From NCBI RefSeq assembly GCF_019279795.1, contig NC_056743.1, forward strand, positions 634,404,755 through 634,468,754: 64,000 bases of DNA. The letters run 5' to 3'. This document shows positions 9,260 through 20,415 of this stretch, in pieces (position 1 is the first letter of the stretch; each line of letters starts with the position of its first letter). The position numbers and the translations under genes were made by a program. Source of the DNA: Protopterus annectens (Eukaryota > Chordata > Ceratodontiformes > Protopteridae). The notes under the pieces are model-generated. The model saw only the letters and a program-made list of their open reading frames with translations, did not search any database and was not told the origin of the DNA.

Positions 9260-10658
9260 TCATTTAGAAGAAAACGCAATTATGGCAATTGAACAAAAGG
9301 ACTATAAAAGAAAGTCATACTGAACAAAGGATCATTTGTTGTTGAAGTCATAGTGGAGAACTGTAAAAAGGGGAAGAACCTAAGTATGTCATGGACTGAC
9401 TACAAAAAAAGCATTTGATAGTATCCCATATTCATGGATAAAAGAGTGCTTAAAAATCACCCTACACTGATCAACTACATTACAGAAACCATGAAACAGT
9501 AGCAGACCACTTTGCAGTTACGCTATGATAAAGGACAAATTATTGTTCCAGGGATAAAAATTAAAAGGGGGATAATTCCAGGGTGACTCTCTGTCACTGC
9601 TGCTATTCTGCCTTGCCCTTAACCCATTAAGCTGTCTACTTAACAGCTTAGGCATGGCTACAATTTGGCTTCTAGAAAACAACAGTGTAAAGACTTATCT
9701 TCTCTTTGTCGATAATTTAAAAAACTGTATAACTCATCAGATGGGGAACTGAAAGCACAACTGCTAGTTGTCAAAACTTTTTTAGATGATATAAGAATGT
9801 CATTTGGTCTTGATAAATGTGCAAAAGCAACCTTTAAAGCAAGAAAACTGCAGCACCAAGAAAACATCAGTTTGGGACAAGAATGTGATATAAAAGAAGT
9901 TGAGCAAGAGGGAGTGTATAAATATTTGGGAACTGATAAAACATGAACAAATGCGAATAAAACTTAGTAAGGAATACTTTAGAAGACTTAAATAAATCCT
10001 GCAAACAGCACTGACATCTAGGAACAAAATCCAAGCTATAAACTAATTTGCTCTTCCTGTCCTAACTGAAAAGGTTTTGGATTGATTGACTGGCCCCAAA
10101 ATGTGTTGGATAGATTAGATAGGAAAACAATAAAGGTGCTTCATGCTCACCAAATGATTTATAAAAATCAGTGCATACCAAGATTATATATTCCCCGTTC
10201 TGAAGGCGAGATGGGCCTCCTTGAAATTGATTACATGTACAGATCTGCAATCATGGGACTCCATACAAATCTACTGACCTCACAAGACCCAAATGTAGCG
10301 AAAGTTTTGAAACATTAGGAGAATAAATCTAAGATGACTTCCCTGCTTAGGCTAGCAGAAACATATCGGCGTCAAGCAGGAATGGAAATCAAACCACAAC
10401 TAGATAAAAATCAGGCGGCAACTGAATGTGTCAAAAAACAAAAGAGAATATAAAGTGAAGGACCAGATGAGAAGGCAAGAAATGTGGAAAATGCATATAA
10501 ATATATTTACAAGTATAGAAAACTTCTAGAAGAACCTCATATTGATCAGGAATGAATGCAGGAATGGTTAAGGAGAGGTGAATTCAAACCAAGAGATGAA
10601 AGGTTAATATTGGCGGCACAAGATACTGGGCTAAGTACACATTGGTTTACAAAGTCCA

Positions 10659-11015
10659 TTGAACAAGTGGAAGAAACAGACAGACGTAGGATTTGTTAAA
10701 ACAGAATTGGAAACAGTTGCACACCTCGTTGCTGGTTGCAACATACTAACATCAGAAAGACTGTATACTGAAAGGAATAATAACGTGGCAAGACTGTTGC
10801 ACTGGGGATTGTGCAAACATTATGGTAATGAAGTGGCTGAAAGACACTGTAAACATGAGCCACAAAGCATCATAGAAAATGATGAAGTCTACATCACATG
10901 GGATCATACATTACCAACAGTTCAAAAGACAAACGCTAGAAAACTGGATATAGAGGTTCATGAAAAGAAGACAAAAGTAGCATTGATCATTGAAATCACC
11001 ACACCCAGTGACTAG
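10659..11015 (+). pseudogene. LINE C-terminal endonuclease fragment
   Basis: A 118-codon segment with 'ELETVAHLVAGCN', the tail of a Cys/His zinc motif whose first cysteines fall in another frame. It is followed by 'LDIEVHEKKTKVALIIEITTPSD', the position of the restriction-like nuclease core in R2/R4-type LINEs. The catalytic Pro-Asp pair is not intact ('KLDIEV'). Confidence 0.7.
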
Positions 11016-11260
11016 TGTCTTGCATACAGAGACACAAAGTCAAAAAATATCAGGATTTGCAGGCAGAAATGACAGCAATGTGGAAGAAAGATACCTAGAT
11101 GGTTCCAATAGTAGTAGTAGGACCAATTGGTCTTATGAAAAAGAATCTACAATCATATTTAGATATGTTACCAACAGATGTAACTCTGTATGAATTGCAG
11201 AAGGGGTCATTACTGGGCACATTACGGGTGCTGCGAAGAGCATTTTTGGTCACCATCAAA

Positions 11261-13624
11261 GCCTGAGACAATACTAAGTTCGTGAACTTTAATAGTACTT
11301 TGACTTAGGAATGTGGTGCATTCCCATCATGGTATTAGAAACCCAAAAGATTTGGAGAAATTAAAAAAGGGAGATTTGACTGCAGACACAGACAGCAGGA
11401 GGTAGTTTTAGAGGACTGCCAGAATTCCTGAACCAGCTTAGCCCATTCTTGTGAGGGTATTAGTGGCTTGTGGCATTGGACTAAACTTAAAACTGGGAGT
11501 AAAAAAAAAACCTTAAAAAACTGGGGCAGGGGGCAGTGAAATCCTTCCACGGTGCTAACATCCTCAAACTAGGATTCACGGAGCTTCAGGACTTCTGGTT
11601 TGTCTAAAACTCTCCTCATGCTTTTTCTCTTAGAAGGGGACACATATGCAATTAGCATGCAAGTCCAAACACATAGGCAGCTTACCAAAAAATTCTGCCA
11701 GTCTCTTCTAGTTTATGCATGCCTGGATGGCCTGTCATGCCTGACTAGTATCAGGCCCAAAACCCTGAGAAATATTGCAAATGCTGTTGTCATGTTCTAG
11801 TCTAATCTCAAACTGTAGACATGCTAATCATGGCTACCTTTAAACAGATCAGACTGCTGTAAAGTACACCTGCCATGTTCAATTGAGTTGGCTATACCCT
11901 ATACCTCAGTGCAGGAGAGACTTCACACAGGTAACTTCATAAGGGACATCTAAACACAAAAAGGGTCCCAAACAGATCACTGCCTGATCTACTCCAGTCA
12001 TAGCCTGAATGGACAGACATACCTTTCTTTAATGAATGGCACACTGCATTCAGTAAACATGACAAGAACAAACTGATAGTGACCAGCTGTATACCACCTT
12101 TACACAAGGTACTTGAGGATACCCATTGTGAGGTGATATTAGACCAGTTGCAGGGGGAGGGCTCTGCTCTGAAAGCCTGGCCAGATGTCAGTCATAACTT
12201 TAAGGAATTCTGCTACAAACACTGATCCGCATAAAGAACATTTAACGTTTCTCTATCTGCTGCCTTTTACAGCACACCATCAATGGAAAATGATGACAAG
12301 CACAATCAGCTCTCATGTGCAATATCAGAAGAAAACATACAGGTTCAATGGTTTCAGGCAAATGAAGAACCACCTCTGTACATGAGCACTTGCACAAGCA
12401 GTTAAAAGTCTAGCTGGGTTGTGCACCAGACAAGGACTTCAACAAACATTTAGTATAACTTTCCAGGAAAAAGATATCACTGAAATGCCCATAAATATCA
12501 GCTAGTACTTCAGAGCCCCCCTTTCTCCAAACTCCTGATATACCACATCACTGTTGTACTGCTTGTGCTAATCTGAAGAAGGCATTCACAGTAAGGTTTT
12601 CTTGGAAAAACATCACAACTCTGGATACTACTCTCAGTAAGCTATAGTTCTTTTCTTGTAGACAAAGTTCCTCATCAATAACAGCCACAAAATGTATTCC
12701 TATGTACAGGCTGAAGAGTCCTGTGAAGCAGGAAATGGAAGAAACAACGTACATGGAAAGAAGTCATCTTACATCATGAACTGGAAATTAAACTTCCAAC
12801 TGATAGAGGAGATACTCCTAACCTTTGTTTAGCACTTTCAGCAACCAAGGACTAATCCTCAGCCTGAGGAACTACTATGAAAAAATTACTGACCTTTCCA
12901 AGAACATCACACTACCTTCTGGGAAAATTTTGTTATAAGTTTCATATTTAAGGCAAACAGAAAAACGTCAGAAAATATTTGACATTTTTAAAAGGCAATC
13001 CATGTAGCTAAACATTCTGTAATCTCAAGGTTGTAGACAAACCACATGAAAATGCTACAAACTGAAAATAAAATCCTCTACTGAAAGCAGACACTTTTTG
13101 GCTGGTCTTAATGGAAAGTGGAGGTAGGCATCTTCCTTGCCCATAGCTGTCATAAAGAAATATGTTACAAAAACTGCAAGCAAGTTTTTCAGACTTACCC
13201 AACAGAAATGGATTAATTTCAAAGTTCTACATCTACAGGACCTGCCCTTTTTATAAATAAAAGGATGTGGAAGTGGCAATAGAAAAAACATGGTCTGTTC
13301 TAAGTGTGATACCCACAACATTGCCTTTTCATATAAAAGGATCCAGTGTTCTAAAGTTATGCCGGGCTGCTTATTATGAAGTCTCTTCTTGTAAGTGGCT
13401 GTATCATAGAATGCACAAAGCAACTGGGTTAAATAGCCATTATCCACCCTTACACTGTAACTTCTTTTACAAAATGGAGTACGTCAGTCATACCAAGGGT
13501 GACTTTAAGAAGGAACTGGGCAGTTGGTTGGGATTTTCATAAAGGAAGGAAGGAAGGTGTGTTACATCACTTGGTCTGCGGACAAGTTTCTTCTACAGAA
13601 GTGGTAGTCATCATGTGACGAATC
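11261..13624. other. no recognisable feature
   Basis: AT-rich, with only short shadow frames and no repeat copy elsewhere in the window that I could match. A short GGAA run lies near 13543. Confidence 0.45.
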
Positions 13625-13641
13625 TGTCTCAACCATAGTTT
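13625..13641. repeat. target-site duplication of SINE copy 1, left
   Basis: TGTCTCAACCATAGTTT, identical to 13920-13936. Its perfection suggests a fairly young insertion. Confidence 0.9.
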
Positions 13642-13645
13642 AAAA

Positions 13646-13919
13646 AACTGTCTTTCGGCTTTTCCCGGTTAGGGCTCGCCACAGCGGTACTCCGATCCGC
13701 TAATGATTGGCAGTGAATTTTTATGGTGTCCCGTTGCCAGCCCAGCACCCAACCTTCAAAGAAGGCACACCCACACACGCTTGCACCTACCTGCATGTCA
13801 ATTCACTCGACCGCGGGGAGGACATGCAGACTCCGGACAGAAGGTGCACCAGCCGAGAATCGAAGTGGACAGCCTCTTGCTGTGAGGTGACAACGCTAAC
13901 TGCTGTGCCATTGCGGCCT
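13646..13919 (-). mobile_element. tRNA-derived SINE, copy 1
   Basis: On the minus strand the 5' part resembles a tRNA: an A-box-like 'TGGCACAGCAGTTAGC' and a B-box-like 'TTCGATTC'. The central 'TTCTGTCCGGAGTCTGCATG' block resembles the conserved core of vertebrate V/Deu-type SINEs. The 3' tail ends 'CCGGGAAAAGCCGAAAG'. A perfect 17-bp direct repeat 'TGTCTCAACCATAGTTT' flanks it at 13625-13641 and 13920-13936. Copies 2 and 3 are at 36738-36957 and 45720-45972. The tRNA half is part of the SINE and is not a functional tRNA gene. Confidence 0.88.
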
Positions 13920-14206
13920 TGTCTCAACCATAGTTTGCTGAAGCAAATTCAGACATCTGGTTCTACTATTCATCAGACTGTTTTATTTGTGAAGAAATAA
14001 GGTCATGAACTGCTGGATCCTTAATGGCCCAGAAAGCAAGGCATACATCTCCCCTTAAGTAGTCTATAGAACAATGAATAAAAGGGCAGGGCCTCCAGCC
14101 TGTCTTGGTAGCGGACATCCTTCAGTCCCATGAACTTAATTAAGAACAATAGGGGTCTCCACCTGCTTGATGTGTTTAGTACGATGCATCCTAAACAGAA
14201 CACTTC

Positions 14207-15847
14207 TGTTGGGATGAAAGGAGGAACTGCCAGCACAGCTAGTTGGAATTTTGTAAATATTTATATGTCATTTGTGAATATCAAACTGATTTATACAAGA
14301 TGCTTATGTTACAAATGTATTAGAATTGTATGTCATACAAGATGCTGGTGTTACAAATGTATTAGAACTGTATGATGTGTATATCAAACTGAATTGTACA
14401 GATGTTTGTGTTGAAAAGGTATTTGTAAAGTGCTTGCATTTGAAATGTATCCACAATGTGCCCTATTGCAGAGAACAGAAAAGTACATGCACTATTGTAA
14501 CTGTTTAAATGTATATGTTTTAATAGAGGAAAATGGAAATCAGGAGGTTAACCTCAGTCCAGCAAACTTTAAAATACATCTGAAATTAAATCACTTTGTA
14601 GGCTAGGCCATAAATATGTTATCTCACAGGTTTCAATGCAGCCAGAGACACAAAACCTGTACTAGGAAGCTTTCTGTATTGTCTTTCAGGTGAACTAATT
14701 ACTACTATGGAAGTGTGGAGGTATGCAATTATTTTATGACTTTCAGCACCTACCACAGATCTGAGCAAAAGCCCTTGTGTGTGTATTTTTACAGGTAGGT
14801 GCTAAGTACTGCCAGCTACCAGCAATGGGGTTTTGCATAGGAACTAGAAGTCAGATGACCAGAAGTGATGTCATTAAGCAAAAGTAATATTTTAGATATT
14901 ATTTTGAGAAGTCTTAGTGAGACAGAGCATTCTGTATTCTGTCTTGGGCCTGACAACAAGAAGGACAACTCACATCATCTGCCTTGCTCTATTAAGTAAG
15001 TCATTAGGGAATAGTATAATTACCTTAGATTCAGTTAGGAATATAGTGAAGTTTAGTTTAGATATTGTTTCTCTTTATTTGTGCGAGACTGTTCTTCAAT
15101 GTTATTTTTAAGAATTTCCTGTGATTTGAACTCTGAAGTCACTGTGAATATATACTTAGTATTTTCTTGTTCTTTTATTATTTTTTTATTAAATGTATTT
15201 AAACCTTTCATTGTGGCTGATCTTTGTAGAGATATTTAAGTTCTGAGAGTAGTTGCATATTTATTTGGTGACACTGTGTGGGCCACTCCTAATAGCCTTG
15301 CTCTTGGTCAAACTACCATTTGTATTAATATTAATTTCACTCTGTATGTTGGGTACCCCTGGAAGAGTCTTAAGGTAGCTGGTAGGAGTGTCTGATGGCA
15401 GTCATAACTACCTTACAGTCTGGGCAGAAGGGGGCATAGCTAATAAACCTGGGTCAGCCTTTCCCAGGTGCCTGCATGTGTGTCTGTGTAAACCAAACCT
15501 CAAAAAGTGTATGTGTCAGCTACTTGGGCTGGGACATGAAGCACTGGTTGGACAGAGAGGGTGATGGAGGTCTTGGCTTGGACACTCAGCTGAGATCTCA
15601 AGTCTACAGCGGTGCTAGTGGGGAGCCTTATTGGGGATCTGGAGAAAGAGGGAGAAACCAGCCCCCAGACTGACTTGTGTTCCCTGTGTGCTCTTAAGGG
15701 AAATTGTGCTTGATTGTGCTTGATGCAGAGAGCTGCATCTGGAGATACTGTGTGTGTACCTGTTATCCTCCCAGTGAACATCCCTCACTGGTGCCTGTGG
15801 TGAGGATTAAGGCCTCTTGATTACTGGCCCAGAGGAGGGTCATCACA
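14207..15847 (+). repeat. 5' LTR of the gypsy element
   Basis: It matches 25186-26619 along its length, from 'atgaaaggagg' at the start to 'atcaca' at the end, so it starts near TG and ends in CA. Marker blocks shared by both are 'gtgttacaaatgtattagaa', 'ggaggttaacct', 'ggtttca.tgcagcc' and 'ttgattactggcccagagg'. The left copy is about 200 bases longer. The extra length includes a short repeated 'gtattagaa.tgtat' block near 14315-14375. Confidence 0.85.
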
Positions 15848-15945
15848 TACTGGTTGGCAGTGGTGGGATATCCACATCACATATTAGTTGGCAGTGGTGG
15901 GATCATCACATCACATATTGGGATTCAGTGGTGTGGAAATTGAAT
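15848..15945 (+). repeat. triplicated primer-binding-site region
   Basis: Directly after the 5' LTR, a unit of about 33-36 bases of the form 'tcacata..ttggcagtggtggga' occurs three times, the last degenerate ('ttcagtggtgtgg'). In gypsy elements this is where the tRNA primer binds. I could not assign the tRNA. Confidence 0.55.
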
Positions 15946-16083
15946 TCCTGTAGCCTCTAAGCAGTGGTCACTAAAGAAGGTGTTAGTACTCTCAAGAAGC
16001 CACATGTTAGACATTCAGAGTTTCATATTGTAATAGTTTTTTATTTTTTTGTTAGTTTAGTTAGTCAGGGAGAGCAGGCAAAG

Positions 16084-17340
16084 ATGTCAGAAGGATGGAT
16101 AACGGAGGATTATGGCAAGCTGACAAGAAGCCAGTTAGCTGAGATGTGCCAAGCTAGAGGACCGGTGCATGCCAACCTGACTAAAGGGGAAATTACTGCG
16201 GCCTTAATCACAGCTGCATCACAGACCAGTAACCGGGAAGACAGCCAGAGTGGCCTTGGGGATGTACATCTCTCAGAAAATGGACAGTTCAACTTTTCCT
16301 CCATCTGGAGTTAAAGAAACTTGAAATGAAGGCCAAGCTGTTGGAACTAGAATCAGCAGAGAGACTGTGGCATTTGGAGGCTGAGGAAAAGGAAAGATTG
16401 ATGTAACTAGAATCAGCAGAGTGAATACGGCATTTGGAGGCTGAACAAAAAAGAGAGACTTAGATGTCTGAAAGCCGAAGAAAATGACAGGCAGAGGCAA
16501 CAAGAAAAGGAAATGCTAACTCTTTGCCAGAGTCATGGAGGCACTGCTGAAGGGAGTAACCAAACCCCAGGAGCAATAAAGGTCAGTACATTTCTTCCAC
16601 AATTTACAGATGGTGATAATTTTGATAGTTTTATTCATATGATTGATAGGGAATGTAAACAGTATAATGTTTACCAAGGGTTCTTGGCATGGTTCCTGAC
16701 TCCCTTACTCCATGGTAAAGCTGTAACTACTGTTTCTAAATTGTCTGCTGTTGATTGCTTAAATTATAATACAGTTAAAAATTCTTTATTGGAATGCTTT
16801 AAGTTAACACCTGAAGCTTACACAAAAAGGTTATGTGAGCACAGATGCAAGGCAGATGAAAGTGTGTGTGATTATACTGCTGAGTTAAGCGCTTATTTTC
16901 ATAGGTGGGTGAGTGGATGTCAGGTCACCACTTCTGAAGTGCTGACAGACCTTTTGGTGAGGGGAACAAGCCCTTAACACTTTGCCTGAGGACATGAGAA
17001 TCTGGTTGGCAGACGGGGAAAGCAACACTGCAGATGAGTTGGAGAAAAAAAGGAACTCTACTTAGCAAACAGGGCATCACTTCACAAGAAAGGGATACCC
17101 AGTGCTGCACATTTATATAAGGGAACCCATGGTGGGCAGCCTAACCCACCCCAGCAGAGTCCACCAGTAACAGGGGAAGCCACTAGTTCAGGTACACGGC
17201 CAGGATCAAGGGTTAAATGTTTTAAATGTAACCAGTGGGGCCATGTAGCATATAGAGGTCCATGGAGGCAAGGTGCGGAACAAACGGTGGGGGGAGCCAG
17301 CAAGTGGGAATAACACAATGCCTGTGGTAAGTTGTCTGTA
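16084..17340 (+). pseudogene. gypsy Gag with SCAN-like region and zinc knuckle
   Basis: It opens with 'MSEGWITEDYGKLTRSQLAEM' at 16084 and stops at 16312-16314, with a Glu/Arg-rich coiled stretch following in broken frames. The core resumes at 16513-16977. It includes 'FLPQFTDGDNFDSFI', 'GKAVTTVSKLS' and 'DYTAELSAYFHRWVSGC', a helical capsid region like that of Gmr1-type gypsy and SCAN proteins. After a shift, 'NTLPEDMRIWLADG' continues it. A zinc knuckle follows at 17215-17260, 'CFKCNQWGHVAYRG', whose last cysteine is replaced by glycine. It would form the particle shell and bind RNA. It is non-functional here. Confidence 0.75.
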
Positions 17341-17523
17341 GACAACAAATGTACCAAACTACCACAAGAGGTTATATCCTATCTTTGTTGATGGGAAGCA
17401 GGTCACTGCTAAGACAGTCACAGCCTTTGACCTAACCATTGTGAAGCCTCCAATGGTTAAACAGGACCACTACATGCAGTCTACTCCAGTCAGAGCATTA
17501 GGAGGGACCCCATTCTAAATACC
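17341..17523 (+). pseudogene. gypsy protease, N-terminal remnant
   Basis: 'YPIFVDGKQVTAKTVTAFD' and 'TIVKPPMVKQ' resemble the start of a gypsy aspartic protease, but the DTG active site is not recognisable. The reading is cut at 17523 by the nested LINE and continues at about 23291. Confidence 0.6.
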
Positions 17524-19390
17524 TGATCGGAGATACAGAAGTATCCTGTTTTTTTTGGCTTATTTATACTGATTATTGCTTCTAGCAATTTATATATAGC
17601 ACTTTGTGTTGCCTGCTGCATACTTTTTACTGTATTTTATTGCTATTAACTAGTTAGCACGGGGTAACTCATTTGTTTGCAGTTAAAAGCACTCTGTAGA
17701 GTCTCTTTGCTCCTTTATCTGTTTAAAAACTTTCATTTTGTGGCTCACTGATGTCATAAAGATTTCTGTAGTGTTTACTGTCTAAAGAGTGTAGGCTAAT
17801 AGTTTTAGTATTGTCCCAGTTCAGATTTGCTGGCTCTGGGCCTGTTTGTCCTTGCAGTGATTGTTCAGAGCACATGAACAGGCCATCTTGAATTAGTAGA
17901 AGCCTTTCTTTAACTTCTTGGCTGGATTGTGTTGATTGACTGCTGGATAATGGACGGCTGGTTCTTTTGTGCTTTTTTAAAAAAAAGTTGTCTAAGGTTG
18001 TATCTTCTGGTATTTAAGCCCTAACTTTGAGAGGATTTCTGTCTATACACACTGAGCAGAGTGGAGGAGGGGCGTTGACTATAACTCTGATCTGAGATAT
18101 ATAAGTATCCATTTTTTTGGCTTATTTATACTGATTATTGCTTCTAGCAATTATATATAGCACTTTTTATTGCCTGCTGCATACTTTTTACTGTATTTTA
18201 TTGCTATTAACAAATCTGCATGGGTAACTGATTTGTTTGCAGAGTCCCTTTACGCCTTTATCTGTTTAAAAACTTTCATTTTGTGGCTCACTGCTGTCAT
18301 AAACATTTCTGTAGTGTTTACTGTCTAAAGAGTGTAGGCTAACAGATTTAGTATTGGTCCCCACCCTCCCTTCCTGTTGGTGTCTTGATGTTATACTTGG
18401 CTTTGCAGTTGCCCGCCCCTACTGTAAATTTGATCTGGGACACTCCTCCCAGTCTAGTGTCATTAGCTCATTCTGCCCAATATAGAGAGAACATCTGAGA
18501 AGGCCTTCTGTTACTCCTTTCTCCCTTTCTTAAAAAAAAAAAATTGCCTGAATCTCCTCATGTTCTGACTGTGCTTCTTAAACATTTTGGAAATATAGAG
18601 TATATTTTAGTGCATTTATTATAACTGTATTTGCCTTAATATTGCTACTGTTTAGCAGTTGTGCACTTGCCTTGCTTCATTTAAAAAGTTTTGAACTGCT
18701 GATTTTGTAGAGTTTTAATTGCATTTACTGTTTAGGACTACACACTCAAGTGTGTTAGCCTTTTCTGTGTTTATTTACTGTATTATTGCATTGTTTAGCC
18801 TGTTTTAACAAAAATAAAATACTATTGTGTATGCTCATTTCCCACCTTTCCTAGCCAGTAAAGTACAGATCCCAGGCTTTGCTTGTCTCAGGACTTTATT
18901 TTCTGTGTTCAGAGCTATCCAGACCTTGCTGTTGTAGAGGGAAGTCCTACTGCTTACCAGTGGGAGTGGTGAGCATTGTACTGCCTATCTAACACTAGAG
19001 GAGTGGTTTCCAGCTCTGAAATTGTAATTTATTAGCCTTTTTGGGCTGAATTCTATCCCCTTCAACTTTCTGGCTTAAAAATGCATGTGTTTGCGCATTG
19101 TTCGGATCGTGCAGCACCGCGGGGCTACAGTTAAACTATTCCAGGTGCCAGAAAGTCTGCCTTTCAAATTTTCACTTACAACTAGCTGGTTTCTCAGTAG
19201 TAGCACTAAAATCTGAACCCCTGTGACTAGCACTTGCTCTAGAACCTGCTGGAAAGCACTAGGAAGCCTGAAACTGATACAAGCACTCAACTCTCCTTGT
19301 CAATAAGGAGGAATTAATCGCAGGCACTAAACAACCTATAATTTCAAAGTACCTTGCAAAGGTAAGGGAAAACAGTTCTTGTACTTTACA
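17524..19390 (+). promoter_or_regulatory. CR1 5' UTR with tandem promoter-like monomers
   Basis: A block starting 'gagatacagaagtatcc' at 17530 recurs at 18094 ('gagatatataagtatcc'). Both continue through 'ggcttatttatactgatta' and 'tgcctgctgcatacttttta' to 'gtttactgtctaaagagtg'. The repeat distance is about 563 bases. A third, diverged copy starts near 18600. Sequence between the shared blocks differs. Tandem 5' monomers act as promoters in some other LINEs; that role here is inferred. Confidence 0.7.
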
Positions 19391-19410
19391 AAAAAAGCAC
19401 CTAAACAGGC

Positions 19411-20388
19411 ATGTCTAAGGGTCAGCTTCCAGTGATTTCTCCTGTTCACATGGTGAATCTTGGCATACTGGGGCAATGCAGCAACTGCCTCATGTACACA
19501 GACAACCCTCTCCTCCTACCACCCAAAACTACAACCTGCGAGAGATGCACTTACATAGCCAAACTGGAAGCAAAGCTCTCTCCGGCCAAGATTCTGCTAG
19601 ACAGTCAAGAGGAGAAGGTTAACACCTGCACTACACCTCAAGCAACTCATAGCCCTTCAAAACCCACACCATCAACACCCACACATAGCAACACTAAACC
19701 CACATATGTGGAGGCCCTTAACATTAACCTGCTCAAGCAACTAGGACCTCTGAAGCTGAAAAGCAAATAAACACTAGTCACAACCAAAGTGACACATAGC
19801 TCACAACACCAGTGTGCCGCCCAACAACAGCCCCTAAGGCAAGACAATGTGCCCAACACTTTAGTCATAGGTGACTCTATAGTCAGGCACACTGATGTCC
19901 CACTCACCAGGCTGAACAAGGAGAAAATAAGAGTCAGCTGTCTGTCGGGTGCCAGGATCCGCCACATAACGCATGCACTCAAGTCACTCCACAACAAGTA
20001 CAAATACGACTCTGTCATTGTCCATGTTGGAATGAATGACTAGAGACATACCTCCCTGGACTACATGAAAAGAGACATGGAAGAGCTCTTGGATCATGTG
20101 GCCCAGGTCAGTATAACCCTAGCCCTGAGTAGCATCCTGCCTTCTCCCGGAATGATACCACAGTATAAGGACAAAATGATTGACTTCAACAACTGGCTAA
20201 GCTTCTGGTGTCATACAAAGGGGATCCAGTATCTGTCTGCCTGGGAAGACATAATCGACAAACCACAATGTCTTGCCAGAGATGGTTTGCACCTGCCACC
20301 CCTGGGATTCAGGTTACTGGCTAAAGCTCTTGCCACACCTATAGTGCCTTTTTTAGGCAAGGTTCAAAGGACAAAACTACCACCGTAA
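19411..20388 (+). pseudogene. CR1 ORF1 with SGNH esterase domain
   Basis: A single frame of 325 codons is broken by in-frame stops at 19768-19770 and 20041-20043. The N-terminal part has paired cysteines ('CSNC', 'CERC') that could bind zinc. The rest is an SGNH/GDSL hydrolase: block I 'VIGDSIVRHTD' with the nucleophile Ser, block III 'VIVHVGMND' and block V 'RDGLHLPPLGFRLL' with the Asp-x-x-His pair. CR1 ORF1 proteins are known to carry this esterase. Its role in retrotransposition is uncertain; it may act on membranes or in RNP assembly. ORF2 begins 27 bases downstream. Confidence 0.85.
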
Positions 20389-20415
20389 CAGATGATCTGA
20401 AGGTAATGCTACTCA

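Larger units (their letters stand above)
8600..11260 (+). mobile_element. RLE-type LINE (R2/R4-like), decayed
   Basis: Pieces of one long polyprotein can be followed in shifting frames. The N-terminal linker is 'AQVEKRRRYIHKYKGKVQN' (8695-8755). The first RT blocks are 'NWKTPGGPDAVPNFWLKVL' (9010-9065) and 'YPKNYRPINCL' (9180-9215). RT motif A is 'SWTDYKKAFDSIPYSWI' near 9390-9440, and motif C near 9695-9720 reads 'LLFVDN'. A thumb region 'LYIPRSEGEMGLLEID' lies at 10185-10230. The C-terminal block 'KLDIEVHEKKTKVALIIEI' (10940-11000) fits a PD-(D/E)xK restriction-like endonuclease, and 'LYELQKGSLLGTLRVLRRA' follows (11190-11245). That order, with the endonuclease after RT, is that of R2/R4-type LINEs. 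Many stops and shifts mark it as old. Confidence 0.8.

Noticed and set aside
13860-13919. tRNA-like A and B boxes suggesting a tRNA gene
   Set aside because: The same head occurs in two other places joined to the same core and tail, and the 13646-13919 copy has a target duplication. It is the SINE head, and the sequence cannot be folded by eye into a normal anticodon arm.
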